From assembly GCF_014656075.1 (NCBI RefSeq), contig NZ_BNBS01000015.1:23001-87000 (forward strand): DNA of 64,000 nt, read 5' to 3'. This DNA is from Streptomyces hydrogenans (GTDB taxonomy: Bacteria > Actinomycetota > Actinomycetes > Streptomycetales > Streptomycetaceae). A program made the position numbers and the translations under genes. Below the pieces are notes generated by a model. That model ran no database searches and was not told the DNA's origin. It saw only the letters and a program-made list of their open reading frames with translations. Below are positions 51,422-59,281 of the stretch, one piece after another (the stretch's first letter is position 1; each line of letters begins with the position of its first letter).

Positions 51422-52750
51422 ATGGACCGCAAGCCGACAGCGCGCGCCGCGGCGGACCCGCGGCGCCGCGCCCTGCGCAGGAGGCGGCTCCTCGGCGCCG
51501 CCTTCGCCCTGCCCGCCCTGCTGCTCCTCGGGGCGCTCGTCGCCTATCCGGTGGTCTTCTCCGTCGGCCGCAGCCTGTTCGACGCGAGCGGCGACCGGTT
51601 CGTCGGCGCGGACAACTACGTGGAGATGGTGCGGGACCCGGCCACGCTGAAGGCGCTGCGCAACAGCGCGCTCTGGGTGGTGGTCGCCCCCGCCCTGCTC
51701 ACCGGGCTCGGCCTGCTCCTGGCCGTGCTCACGGAGCGGGTCCGCTGGGCGACGGCGTTCAAGCTGGTGCTCTTCCTGCCGATGGCCGTGTCGTTCCTCG
51801 CCGCGGGCATCGTCTTCCGGCTGGCGTACGAGCAGGATCCCGACCGGGGCGTCCTCAACGCGGTGGTGGTGGGCGTCCACGACGCCTTCGCCGAACCCTC
51901 GCCGTACCCGACCGCCCGCGCCCGGGACGGCCGGGGACTCGCGGGCGGCCCGGCCGACGGGTACACCAGCGGCGAGCTGCGGCCGGGCTCCGTCGCGGTG
52001 CTGCCCTTCGTGGGCGTCGCCCCCGGGGCCGTGCCGGCGGGCGCGGAGGCCGCGCGGGCCCCCGCGCCCGCGCCGGACGGCCTGGCCGGGACCGTGTACC
52101 TGGACTTCACGCCCGGCACCGGCGGCCGGCCCGGGGTCGTCGACGACCGCGAGAAGGGGCTGCCCGGGATGACCGTCGAGGCCGTCCGGGACGGGAGGGC
52201 CGTCGCCACCGCGCGGACGGCCGCCGACGGCAGCTTCCACTTCGACGGGCTCGGCGACGGGACGTACCGACTGCGGGTCCCGGCCGCCAACTTCGCCGCC
52301 GGGTACGGCGGGGTCGACTGGCTCGGTCCCGCCCTGGTCACCCCGGCGATCATCGGCGCCTACCTCTGGGTGTGGACCGGCTTCTCCATGGTGCTGATCG
52401 GGGCGGGGCTCGCCGCGCTGCCCCGCGACGTCCTGGAGGCGGCCCGGGTGGACGGCGCGAACGAGCGGCAGATCTTCCGCCGGATCACCGTGCCGCTGCT
52501 CGCCCCCGTCCTCACGGTCGTGTTCGTGACGCTGGTCATCAACGTGATGAAGGTCTTCGACCTCGTGTACGTCATCGCCCCGGGCCCGGTGCAGGAGGAG
52601 GCGAACGTCCTGGCCACCCGGATGTGGCTGGTCTCCTTCGGCGGCGGCAACGACCAGGGCCTCGGCAGCGCGCTGAGCGTGCTGCTGCTCCTGCTCGTCG
52701 TCCCGGCGATGGTCTTCAACATCCGGCGCTTCCGGAAGGGCGGCTCATGA
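51422..52750 (+). CDS. ABC sugar permease (MalF-like) with inserted extracellular beta domain
   Basis: This inner-membrane permease has 442 aa instead of the usual 290-310. Helices 1-3 lie at residues 21-48, 82-104 and 112-135. After GVLNAVVVGV an insert of about 140 residues (155-297) interrupts the protein. The insert contains LAGTVYLDFTPGTGG, GLPGMTVEAVRDGRAVATARTAADGSFHFDGLGDGTYRLRVP, a carboxypeptidase-regulatory/SdrD-B-like sandwich. Helices 4-6 follow, with the EAA loop LPRDVLEAARVDGANERQIFRRITVPLL. The insert sits on the extracytoplasmic side and may contact the binding protein or wall. Confidence 0.9.
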   Translation: MDRKPTARAAADPRRRALRRRRLLGAAFALPALLLLGALVAYPVVFSVGRSLFDASGDRFVGADNYVEMVRDPATLKALRNSALWVVVAPALLTGLGLLLAVLTERVRWATAFKLVLFLPMAVSFLAAGIVFRLAYEQDPDRGVLNAVVVGVHDAFAEPSPYPTARARDGRGLAGGPADGYTSGELRPGSVAVLPFVGVAPGAVPAGAEAARAPAPAPDGLAGTVYLDFTPGTGGRPGVVDDREKGLPGMTVEAVRDGRAVATARTAADGSFHFDGLGDGTYRLRVPAANFAAGYGGVDWLGPALVTPAIIGAYLWVWTGFSMVLIGAGLAALPRDVLEAARVDGANERQIFRRITVPLLAPVLTVVFVTLVINVMKVFDLVYVIAPGPVQEEANVLATRMWLVSFGGGNDQGLGSALSVLLLLLVVPAMVFNIRRFRKGGS

Positions 52751-53595
52751 GGAGGCCCACGCACGTCACCCGGTGGCTGGGGAGCACGGCGGTCCAGTGC
52801 CTGCTCGTCCTGGTCGCCCTCGTCTGGATCACCCCGCTGGCCGGGCTCCTGCTCTCCTCGCTGCGCTCGGAGCGGGACAACGCCTCGGAGGGCTGGTGGA
52901 CGGCGTTCACCGACCCGGCGCAGCTGTCCTTCGAGAACTACCGCTCCCTGCTGGAGGACGCGGGGCTGGTCCAGGCGTTCTGGAACACCGTCCTCATCTC
53001 GGTGCCGACCACGCTGCTCGTGGTCGGGGTGGCGGCGCTCGCCGGATACGCCTTCGCCTGGATGGAGTTCCCCGGCAGGGACGCGCTCTTCCTCGTGGTG
53101 GTCGGCCTGTTGGTGGTGCCGGTCCAGATCGGCCTGCTGCCGGTGGCCAAACTCTTCGGCGCGGTGGGCCTGTTCGGGACGGTGGCCGGGGTCGTCCTCT
53201 TCCACGTGGCGTACGGTCTGCCGTTCGGCGTCTTCCTGCTGCGGAACTTCTTCGCGGAGATCCCCCGGGAGATGCTGGAGGCGGCCCGGCTCGACGGCGG
53301 CGGCGAGTGGCGGATCTTCCGGCGGCTGGTGCTGCCGCTGGGGCGGCCGGCGCTCGCGAGCCTGGCGATCTTCCAGTTCCTGTGGGTCTGGAACGACATG
53401 CTGGTGGCCCTGCTCTTCGCGGACGGCGAGTCCCAGCCGCTGACGGTGGCCCTCCAGTCGCAGATGCGGCAGTTCGGCAGCAACATCGGGGTCCTCGCGC
53501 CGGGCGCCTTCCTCTCCCTGGCCGTGCCGCTGGTGGTGTTCTTCGCCTTCCAGAAGCACTTCGTGCAGGGGGTGATGGCCGGCTCGGTGAAGTAG
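52747..53595 (+). CDS. ABC sugar permease (MalG-like)
   Basis: This 282-aa second permease is translationally coupled by ATGA to the first. It has six helices, starting AVQCLLVLVALVWITPLAGLLLSSL, and the EAA loop IPREMLEAARLDGGGEWRIFRRLVLPLGRPAL. The ending FQKHFVQGVMAGSVK is the classical MalG-family C-terminus. Together with the upstream permease and binding protein it should import an oligosaccharide, probably a glucoside or chito-oligosaccharide, given the nearby chitinase; this last point is inference. Confidence 0.93.
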   Translation: MRRPTHVTRWLGSTAVQCLLVLVALVWITPLAGLLLSSLRSERDNASEGWWTAFTDPAQLSFENYRSLLEDAGLVQAFWNTVLISVPTTLLVVGVAALAGYAFAWMEFPGRDALFLVVVGLLVVPVQIGLLPVAKLFGAVGLFGTVAGVVLFHVAYGLPFGVFLLRNFFAEIPREMLEAARLDGGGEWRIFRRLVLPLGRPALASLAIFQFLWVWNDMLVALLFADGESQPLTVALQSQMRQFGSNIGVLAPGAFLSLAVPLVVFFAFQKHFVQGVMAGSVK

Positions 53596-53602
53596 GACGC
53601 GG

Positions 53603-53636
53603 GTCGCCCCCGCCCGTGGGGAGGGGCGGGGGCGAC
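53603..53636. terminator. Bidirectional terminator between permease and chitinase genes
   Basis: A 13-bp perfect stem, GTCGCCCCCGCCC with GGGCGGGGGCGAC and an 8-base loop, lies between the two convergent stops. Confidence 0.85.
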
Positions 53637-53649
53637 GGGTGGGGGGGCG

Positions 53650-55170
53650 TCAGCAGGCGCCGAGGTCCTGCCAGACGCCCCACTGGCCGGTGGTGCCGGG
53701 CTCCTCGCCCAGCGTCCACCACTTGGCCTTCCAGGTGTGGCCCTGGTGGGAGACCTGCTGGCCGCCGGTGTAGGTGGTGGCCTTGGCCCACGGGGCGGCG
53801 GTGCACTGGGTGGTGCCGCCGGTGACGGTCAGGTCGTAGGTGGCGGTGTGCGCGGCGGCGGGACCGGCCGCGGTGACGGTGATCCGGTACGTCCCCGAGA
53901 CGGCCGACGCGCCGGTGGCGAGCGTCAGGGTGGAGGAGCCGCCGGCGGTGACGGAGGCGGGGGCGAAGCTCGCGGTGACGCCGGCCGGGAGGCCGGAGGC
54001 GGTGAGGTTCAGGGACTGGGCGGAACCGGCGGTGACCGCTGTGCTGACGGTGGTGGTGGCGGAGGCGCCGGCCGTCACGGTGCCGCTCGTGGGGCCGGTG
54101 GTGACGGAGAAGTCGTCGGTGGGGGTGGTGGTGCCGCCGGTGAACGGGGCGAAGACGTGGCTGAAGTCCCAGGTGTTCTGGGCGATGCCGGAGCAGTGGT
54201 CGGCGGCGGCGCCGCCGGGGCAGGCGCCGTTGTCGCGCTGGAGCGCCCAGAAGGAGAGGGTGTTGATGCCCTTGCCGACGGCCCAGTCGTACACGGTGCG
54301 GGCGTTGGCGAGGGTGAAGGTCTCGGCGGGGCCGAAGTCGTCGACGCCGATCATCTCGGTGATGCCGATCATGCCCCAGAGCTGGGTGGCGGTCTTGGCG
54401 GGGTAGAGCTTGGCGAGCTGGTTGTAGAGGCCCTGGGCCGCGGTCTGGGTGTCCTTGGCCATGTCGTGGACGGCGTTGTCGTAGTAGTCGAAGGTCATCA
54501 GGTTGACGACGTCGACGCGGGCGCCGTTGGCGACGGCGTTCTTCAGGACGGCGAGGCCGCTCGACGCGAGGCCGCCGGTGGTGGTCGGCAGGGTGTAGGA
54601 GATCTCCAGGGTGCGGCCGGAGGCGGCGGCGCGGTCCTGGAGGACCTTGATGGCCTTGTTGCGGCGGTCGATGCCGGCGCTGTTGTCGAGGGAGTCGACC
54701 TCGATGTCCATGTCGAGCCGGGTGACGTCGTAGGTCGTGAGGACCTTCTCGTACGCGTCGGCGATCTGGTTGACGTCGGTGCAGCTGTCGGCGATCTCGG
54801 TGCCGGTCGTGTCGGCGGTGTAGCCGCCGAAGGACGGGATCACGTCGCCGCCGCGGGCCTGCATGGTCTTGATGTCGGCGCCGAAGGTGGCGGCGGCGAT
54901 CGGCATGCTCGTGTCGCCGTTCCAGTAGGGCGTGCAGGAGCCCTTGGTGGCGGTCTGGAGGAACGCCATGGTGAGGTGCTTGGCGCCGGACTGGGCGGAG
55001 AGCGCGGCGGGGCTCTCGCCGGTCCACGCCTCGAAGTACGGGGCGAACACGCGGTTCGGCAGCGGCGTCGCGGCCTGGGCGGTGCCGCCGCCGAGCGCGG
55101 TCAGACCGGCGGCGGCCACGACCGTGGTGACGGCGGCCAGAAGGGCCCGCAGGGGGCGCGTGCTTCTCAT
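53650..55170 (-). CDS. Secreted GH18 chitinase with C-terminal chitin-binding domain
   Basis: This hydrolase cleaves beta-1,4-GlcNAc chains outside the cell. The signal peptide ends at about residue 33 (GTAQA). The GH18 barrel shows the SFGG strand (113-116) and the catalytic DMDIE at 153-157 with Glu157 as acid. Product-side motifs are VVNLMTFDYYDNAVHD and LSFWALQRDN. A beta-sandwich of about residues 360-455 (FSVTTGPTSGTVTAGASATT) leads to a CBM5/12 domain (WAKATTYTGGQQVSHQGHTWKAKWWTLGEEPG). ATGs at 55179 and 55185 are alternative starts. Confidence 0.93.
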   Translation of the reverse strand: MRSTRPLRALLAAVTTVVAAAGLTALGGGTAQAATPLPNRVFAPYFEAWTGESPAALSAQSGAKHLTMAFLQTATKGSCTPYWNGDTSMPIAAATFGADIKTMQARGGDVIPSFGGYTADTTGTEIADSCTDVNQIADAYEKVLTTYDVTRLDMDIEVDSLDNSAGIDRRNKAIKVLQDRAAASGRTLEISYTLPTTTGGLASSGLAVLKNAVANGARVDVVNLMTFDYYDNAVHDMAKDTQTAAQGLYNQLAKLYPAKTATQLWGMIGITEMIGVDDFGPAETFTLANARTVYDWAVGKGINTLSFWALQRDNGACPGGAAADHCSGIAQNTWDFSHVFAPFTGGTTTPTDDFSVTTGPTSGTVTAGASATTTVSTAVTAGSAQSLNLTASGLPAGVTASFAPASVTAGGSSTLTLATGASAVSGTYRITVTAAGPAAAHTATYDLTVTGGTTQCTAAPWAKATTYTGGQQVSHQGHTWKAKWWTLGEEPGTTGQWGVWQDLGAC

Positions 55171-55247
55171 ATCGGTCATTCCCATGGGGTGTGAGGGGTG
55201 GTCGGGAGGCCCCCGCCGGGTGGGAGTCCGACGGGGTGCCGGGTACT

Positions 55248-55277
55248 GGGATAGGGCGCGGCGCGGAAGCGGGTCAA
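55248..55277 (-). promoter_or_regulatory. Chitinase promoter candidate
   Basis: On the reverse strand TTGACC (55277-55272) is followed after 18 bases by TATCCC (55253-55248). The position is about 80-110 bases before the chitinase start and just downstream of the first DasR-like box. Confidence 0.5.
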
Positions 55278-55293
55278 CAGCCCGGACGGAGGC

Positions 55294-55305
55294 TGGACTA
55301 GACCT
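55294..55305. promoter_or_regulatory. DasR-like box 1 (chitinase direct repeat)
   Basis: TGGACTAGACCT resembles the TGGTCTAGACCA direct repeats of Streptomyces chitinase promoters, which overlap DasR binding sites. It lies 17 bp upstream of the proposed -35 element. Confidence 0.75.
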
Positions 55306-55350
55306 GTCGGGCGCCCCGTCGCGCGTTTCCCCTGCCCACCCGGAACAGGC

Positions 55351-55364
55351 TTGGACTAGACCAA
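55351..55364. promoter_or_regulatory. DasR-like box 2 (chitinase direct repeat)
   Basis: TTGGACTAGACCAA is a near-palindrome and repeats 11 bases of box 1 at a distance of 58 bp in the same orientation. Confidence 0.78.
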
Positions 55365-55517
55365 TTCCCGTGATTTTCCCTCCCCTTGACCAAGGGTCGG
55401 CACGGGCCGGGCGCCCCGGAGCCCGGCTCGGCGGCGGTCGCCGGCGGCCGGAGGTCACCCGGACGGCGGATGCCGGAACCGTGGCCGCGCGGCCGTGACG
55501 GAAAGTATGATCAGGCG

Positions 55518-56054
55518 ATGTCTGACATGACTGAGACCACGCCCGGCTGGATGAGCTCGGACGAGCTGGAGACGGCCCGCGGCCGGATGCCGATCCTGTA
55601 CGTCGACGCGGTTCCCGTACGGGTGGACGACAGCGGTGAGGTCACGAGCATCGGACTGCTGCTCCGCATCGGCGCCGACGGAACGATCAACCGCACCCTG
55701 GTGTCGGGCCGCGTGATGCACCACGAGCGCGTCCGGGACGCCCTGCTGCGGCACCTGGAGAAGGACCTCGGTCCGGTCGCCCTGCCGCGCGTGCCCGCCT
55801 CCCTCCAGCCCTTCACGGTCGCCGAGTACTTCCCGACCGCCGGCATCACGCCGTTCCACGACCCCCGCCAGCACGCCGTCTCGCTCGCCTACATCGTCCC
55901 GGTCAGCGGGGACTGCCGCCCCCGCCAGGACGCGCTCGACCTGGTCTGGTTCACCCCCCACGAGGCGGCCTCCCTCACGGTCCAGAGCGAGATGCCCGGG
56001 GGCCACGGCGTCCTCCTCAAGCAGGCGCTGGCGCACGTGGGCGTCACCTACTGA
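55518..56054 (+). CDS. NUDIX-like protein (DUF4916 type)
   Basis: This 178-aa protein is related to NUDIX hydrolases. It has WMSSDELETARGRMPILYVDAVPVRVDDSGEVTSIGLLLR at the start and VSGRVMHHERVRDALLRHLEKDLG where the NUDIX box should be. The canonical GxxxxxExxxxREUxEExGU pattern is degraded (no REXXEE), so hydrolase activity is doubtful. The C-terminus has HAVSLAYIVPVSGDC and LDLVWFTPHEAASL. It is conserved as a single gene in Streptomyces. Confidence 0.82.
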   Translation: MSDMTETTPGWMSSDELETARGRMPILYVDAVPVRVDDSGEVTSIGLLLRIGADGTINRTLVSGRVMHHERVRDALLRHLEKDLGPVALPRVPASLQPFTVAEYFPTAGITPFHDPRQHAVSLAYIVPVSGDCRPRQDALDLVWFTPHEAASLTVQSEMPGGHGVLLKQALAHVGVTY

Positions 56055-56075
56055 ACCGCTCCCCCGCCCCGACGA

Positions 56076-56113
56076 CACCGGCCCGGTCGCGCGCGTGCGC
56101 GGCCGGGCCGGTG
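56076..56113. terminator. Bidirectional hairpin between NUDIX and carboxypeptidase genes
   Basis: An 11-bp perfect stem, CACCGGCCCGG with CCGGGCCGGTG, has a loop that itself contains alternating GC. It lies between convergent stops. Confidence 0.8.
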
Positions 56114-56133
56114 CGATGCTCGCCGCCCCGGGG

Positions 56134-56907
56134 TCAGATCCCGCAGGAGGAGGCCGACCAGTAACGGCTCGGCCGGTGGTCGACGTGGGCGTGGTCGGAG
56201 TGACCGGGGTAGCCCGGGCCGAGGATGCCGTTGAAGCCGTGGTTACGGGCCTGCTGGGCCAGGCGGCAGAGCGAGTGCGGACCGGCGCCGAGATCGGCGG
56301 CGTCGCCGTAGAGGTGACGGCTGTCGGAGGCGCCGCCGACCGCCGCGTTGCAGGAGCTGCTGCGGAAGCCGCTGGTCACCCGGATGGACTGGTCCCCCAG
56401 CGCGTGCCGCAGGGCCTCCAGCTTCCACATGGTGCGCAGGGCGTTGGACTTGGCGGTGGCGGCGCTGACCGCCCCGCCGGCCCAGGTGCTGTTGCAGTTG
56501 TTCAGCTCGGCGTAGGTGAAGTGGATCGGGGTGCAGTCGTCGTCCTGGAGGGCGTACAGCTTGCTGAAGGTCGCGGGCCCGGCGACGCCGTCGGCGGCGA
56601 GGCCGTAGGCGGACTGGAAGCGGGTCACCGCGGCGGCGGTGGCCGGGCCGTAGGAGCCGTCGACGGCCAGGACCCCGCCGTAGCCGGGGTAGCCGGCGAC
56701 GCGGATCTGGAGCTGGGTGACGTCGGCTCCGGTCGCGCCCTGGGAGAGGGTGCGCGACCAGGTGTAGCAGCCGTCGGCGCGGGCGGGACCCGCCCCGGCG
56801 ACGACACCGGCTAGGCCGGCGACCAGCAGCGCGAGGGCGAGCAGGAGCCGGGTCACGGGGGACGCGGCGGATCTGACGGAAACGGGAGCGCGGGTGTGCA
56901 GGAGCAT
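56134..56907 (-). CDS. Zinc D-Ala-D-Ala carboxypeptidase (M15A) with peptidoglycan-binding domain
   Basis: This 257-aa secreted enzyme is a close relative of the Streptomyces albus G DD-carboxypeptidase. After the signal peptide (LLLALALLVAGLAGVVAGAGPARA) come the PG_binding_1 domain (GATGADVTQLQIRVAGYPGYGGVLAVDGSYGPATAAAVTRFQ) and the M15 domain. Zinc ligands are His and Asp in SRHLYGDAADLG and His in HSDHAHVD. Six cysteines (for example DGCYTW, DDDCTP, NNCNS) suit an extracellular protein. ATG at 56907 is chosen with GGAGG upstream. It trims pentapeptide stems in the wall. Confidence 0.93.
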   Translation of the reverse strand: MLLHTRAPVSVRSAASPVTRLLLALALLVAGLAGVVAGAGPARADGCYTWSRTLSQGATGADVTQLQIRVAGYPGYGGVLAVDGSYGPATAAAVTRFQSAYGLAADGVAGPATFSKLYALQDDDCTPIHFTYAELNNCNSTWAGGAVSAATAKSNALRTMWKLEALRHALGDQSIRVTSGFRSSSCNAAVGGASDSRHLYGDAADLGAGPHSLCRLAQQARNHGFNGILGPGYPGHSDHAHVDHRPSRYWSASSCGI

Positions 56908-57119
56908 GGGGCGGACCTCCACTCGATGGGCGCGCGAACCGGGGCGCGGCAGGGCACGGCAGGGCACGGCACGGCGGCTCGCCGTGTCATGCATCTGTCA
57001 GGGAGCCTGTCGGGAGGAAGCCTGGCCCTTCGGGTCGACGCGCGTCAACCACGCCGGAACACGCCCGGACGGCCGAGGGGCGACGGGCCGAGAACCCCGC
57101 GCGCCGTGATGATGAAGGG

Positions 57120-59255
57120 GTGAAGGGCGACGGGACCACCGGAGGGCCGACCGGGCCCGACCCCGCCGTGCGCGGACCCGACCGGGCGGCCGGTACGGAA
57201 CCGGGCGGGCCCCGGGGTGATGCCGGAGTCGGGCCCGGCACCGGTCCGGCGCCCGACACCTCCGGGAGCGGGGTCGGGGGGCCGCCGGTGAATCCCCGGA
57301 TGTTCGACGGGGCCGTGGCCGCCGTCGCCGTGCTGGCCGGCGCCGAGGGGCGGCTGCTCTACACCAATTCCGCGTTCACCCGGCTGTTCGGGCCCCGGCC
57401 GATCGGGCGGCCGGCGCGCGAGGCGTTCCCGGACTCGGACGCGCACCGCTTCCTCGCGGTGGTCGACTCCGTACGGGTCACGGGCCGGGCCCGGCAGGTC
57501 GTCGGCGAGCGGCGGACCGACACCGGGGCACCCGGGCAGGCCCGGCACTTCGTCTACTCGTGCAGCCCGGTCACCACCGACCACGGCCCCGGGATCCTCG
57601 TCCTGGCCATGGACACCACGGCCGAGACCCTGACGCTCCAGCGCTACGAGGCGCTGGTCTCCGCCGTCTCCCAGATGGTGTGGGTGCTGGGCACCGACGG
57701 CTCCATGCACGAGATCGTCCCCGGCTGGGAACAGCTCACCGGGGAGCCCTGGCACCCGCGGGCCGACGCGGACTGGTACCGGCAGATCCACCCCCGCGAC
57801 CGGGAGAAGCTGAGCGCGGCCTGGCAGCGGGCGGCGGGAGGCGACCGGCCCCGGGTCTTCGAGGCGACCTTCCGGGTGCGGGCGGCGGACGGCTCGTACC
57901 GGCACCTGACCACCCGGTCGGTGCCGGTCCTGCGGGACGGCAGCCTCGTCGAGTGGGTGTCGGCCACCGCCGACGTCGAGGACGCCTGGGGCACCCAGCT
58001 GCGCGAGCGGCTCCTGGGCCAGGTCGCGGCGGTGTCGGGCGTGAGCCTGCACGAGGCGTTCGCCGAGGTGGTGAAGGTGGTGGTGCCGGAGCTGACCGAC
58101 GCCTGCCTGATCATGCTGCTCTCGCACGAGGAATGGCCGCTGCCGGACCACGCCGAGGTGACGGCCCGCCGGATCGCCTCGGCGACCCGGCCCGGCCTGC
58201 CCGCCCCGCCCGCGCTGCGCGGCCAGCGGGTGGCGGTGCCCCCGGCGGTGCGGGCGGTCCTGGACCGCCGGGAACCGGTCACCTTCCGGCTGGAGCCCGG
58301 CGCGCCGATGCCCTCGGGGCTCATCCCGACCGTCAGCGAGCGCTGGCTGCACGCCTCGGGGGCCACCAGCCTCACCCTGATCCCGCTCATCGTCGGCGAC
58401 CTGGTGCTCGGCTACGCCGCCACCAGCAGCAACGGCGACACGCCCATCCCCGGACCGGCCGAGACGGAACTCCTGCGGGAGGTGCTGCACCACGCCCAGC
58501 ACCCGATCCGGAAGGTCGTGGAGCTCCAGCAGGCGCGGCGCACCGCCCTCGGCCTCCAGCGGGCACACCTGACCCGGCCGCCGTCGGTGCGGGGCGGGAC
58601 GCTGGCCGCGCGCTACCAGCCGGCCAGTCCCAGCGGGGAGATCGGCGGGGACTGGTACGACGCCTTCACCCACCCGGACGGCACGCTGGTCCTCGGCATC
58701 GGGGACGTGGCCGGCCACGACCTGACGGCGGCGACGGCCATGGGCCAGATGCGCAGCATGCTGCGGGCCCTGGCCTACGCGGGAGGCCCCGGCGCCCGGC
58801 CGGACGCGGTCCTGGCCCGGCTCGACCACGTCTCCGCGGGCCTGGGCACGGCCCCGCTGGCCACCGCCCTGCACGTAGTCCTGCGCCACCGCCCGGACGG
58901 CACGTGGCTGATGACCTGGTCCAGCGCGGGCCACCCGCCCCCGCTGGTCGTCCCGGACCGGGGCGACGCCGCCTACCTCCCCGGCGCGGCGGACCCGCCG
59001 CTCTGCGTCGCCTCGGACCTCCTGCGGACCACCCACACCCACGTCCTGGGCCCCGGCGACACCCTGCTCCTGTACACGGACGGCCTGATCGAGACCCCGT
59101 CCGCCCCCATCGACGAGGGCCAGCGCCGGCTGGCCGCCGAGGCGACCCTCTGCCGCCGCCAGGCCCTCCCCGACCTCCTGAGGATCCTCCAGGGCCTCTC
59201 CGACCACCGCGACGACACGGCGCTGCTCGCGTTCCGGGTGGACGAGGAGAGCTGA
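57120..59255 (+). CDS. PAS-PAS-GAF-SpoIIE protein phosphatase
   Basis: This 711-aa PP2C-type regulator begins with about 60 Gly/Pro-rich residues. PAS 1 (VAVLAGAEGRLLYTNSAFTRLFG) lies at about 65-155, PAS 2 (MVWVLGTDGSMHEIVPGWEQLTGEPW) at about 180-300 and a GAF region (SGVSLHEAFAEVVKVVVPELTDACLIML) at about 310-470. The catalytic domain has SGEIGGDWYDAF, LGIGDVAGHDLTAATAMGQMR and LLYTDGLIETP, with metal aspartates intact. Substrates in Streptomyces are anti-anti-sigma factors. The GTG start follows AAGGGG directly; GTG 57289 or ATG 57301, just before PAS 1, are alternatives. Confidence 0.9.
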   Translation: MKGDGTTGGPTGPDPAVRGPDRAAGTEPGGPRGDAGVGPGTGPAPDTSGSGVGGPPVNPRMFDGAVAAVAVLAGAEGRLLYTNSAFTRLFGPRPIGRPAREAFPDSDAHRFLAVVDSVRVTGRARQVVGERRTDTGAPGQARHFVYSCSPVTTDHGPGILVLAMDTTAETLTLQRYEALVSAVSQMVWVLGTDGSMHEIVPGWEQLTGEPWHPRADADWYRQIHPRDREKLSAAWQRAAGGDRPRVFEATFRVRAADGSYRHLTTRSVPVLRDGSLVEWVSATADVEDAWGTQLRERLLGQVAAVSGVSLHEAFAEVVKVVVPELTDACLIMLLSHEEWPLPDHAEVTARRIASATRPGLPAPPALRGQRVAVPPAVRAVLDRREPVTFRLEPGAPMPSGLIPTVSERWLHASGATSLTLIPLIVGDLVLGYAATSSNGDTPIPGPAETELLREVLHHAQHPIRKVVELQQARRTALGLQRAHLTRPPSVRGGTLAARYQPASPSGEIGGDWYDAFTHPDGTLVLGIGDVAGHDLTAATAMGQMRSMLRALAYAGGPGARPDAVLARLDHVSAGLGTAPLATALHVVLRHRPDGTWLMTWSSAGHPPPLVVPDRGDAAYLPGAADPPLCVASDLLRTTHTHVLGPGDTLLLYTDGLIETPSAPIDEGQRRLAAEATLCRRQALPDLLRILQGLSDHRDDTALLAFRVDEES

Positions 59256-59281
59256 CCGCCGACGGGGGCGCGGCGGTCAGC
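59251..59281. terminator. Bidirectional hairpin spanning both stop codons
   Basis: A 10-bp perfect stem (GCTGACCGCC / GGCGGTCAGC) contains the forward TGA in its left arm and the reverse-strand TGA in its right arm. Confidence 0.72.

Larger units (their letters stand above)
55171..55517. other. Divergent promoter region between chitinase and NUDIX genes
   Basis: The region holds the chitinase promoter candidate and two DasR-like boxes, listed separately. The last 100 bases before the NUDIX gene show nothing further. Confidence 0.6.

Noticed and set aside
50029..53595. One large fused forward protein spanning binding protein and permeases
   Set aside because: Most of it is out of the true frames and arginine-rich; only its last 282 codons are the MalG-like permease.
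55518..56054. Active NUDIX hydrolase
   Set aside because: The REUxEE core of the NUDIX box is not present, so only the fold is claimed.
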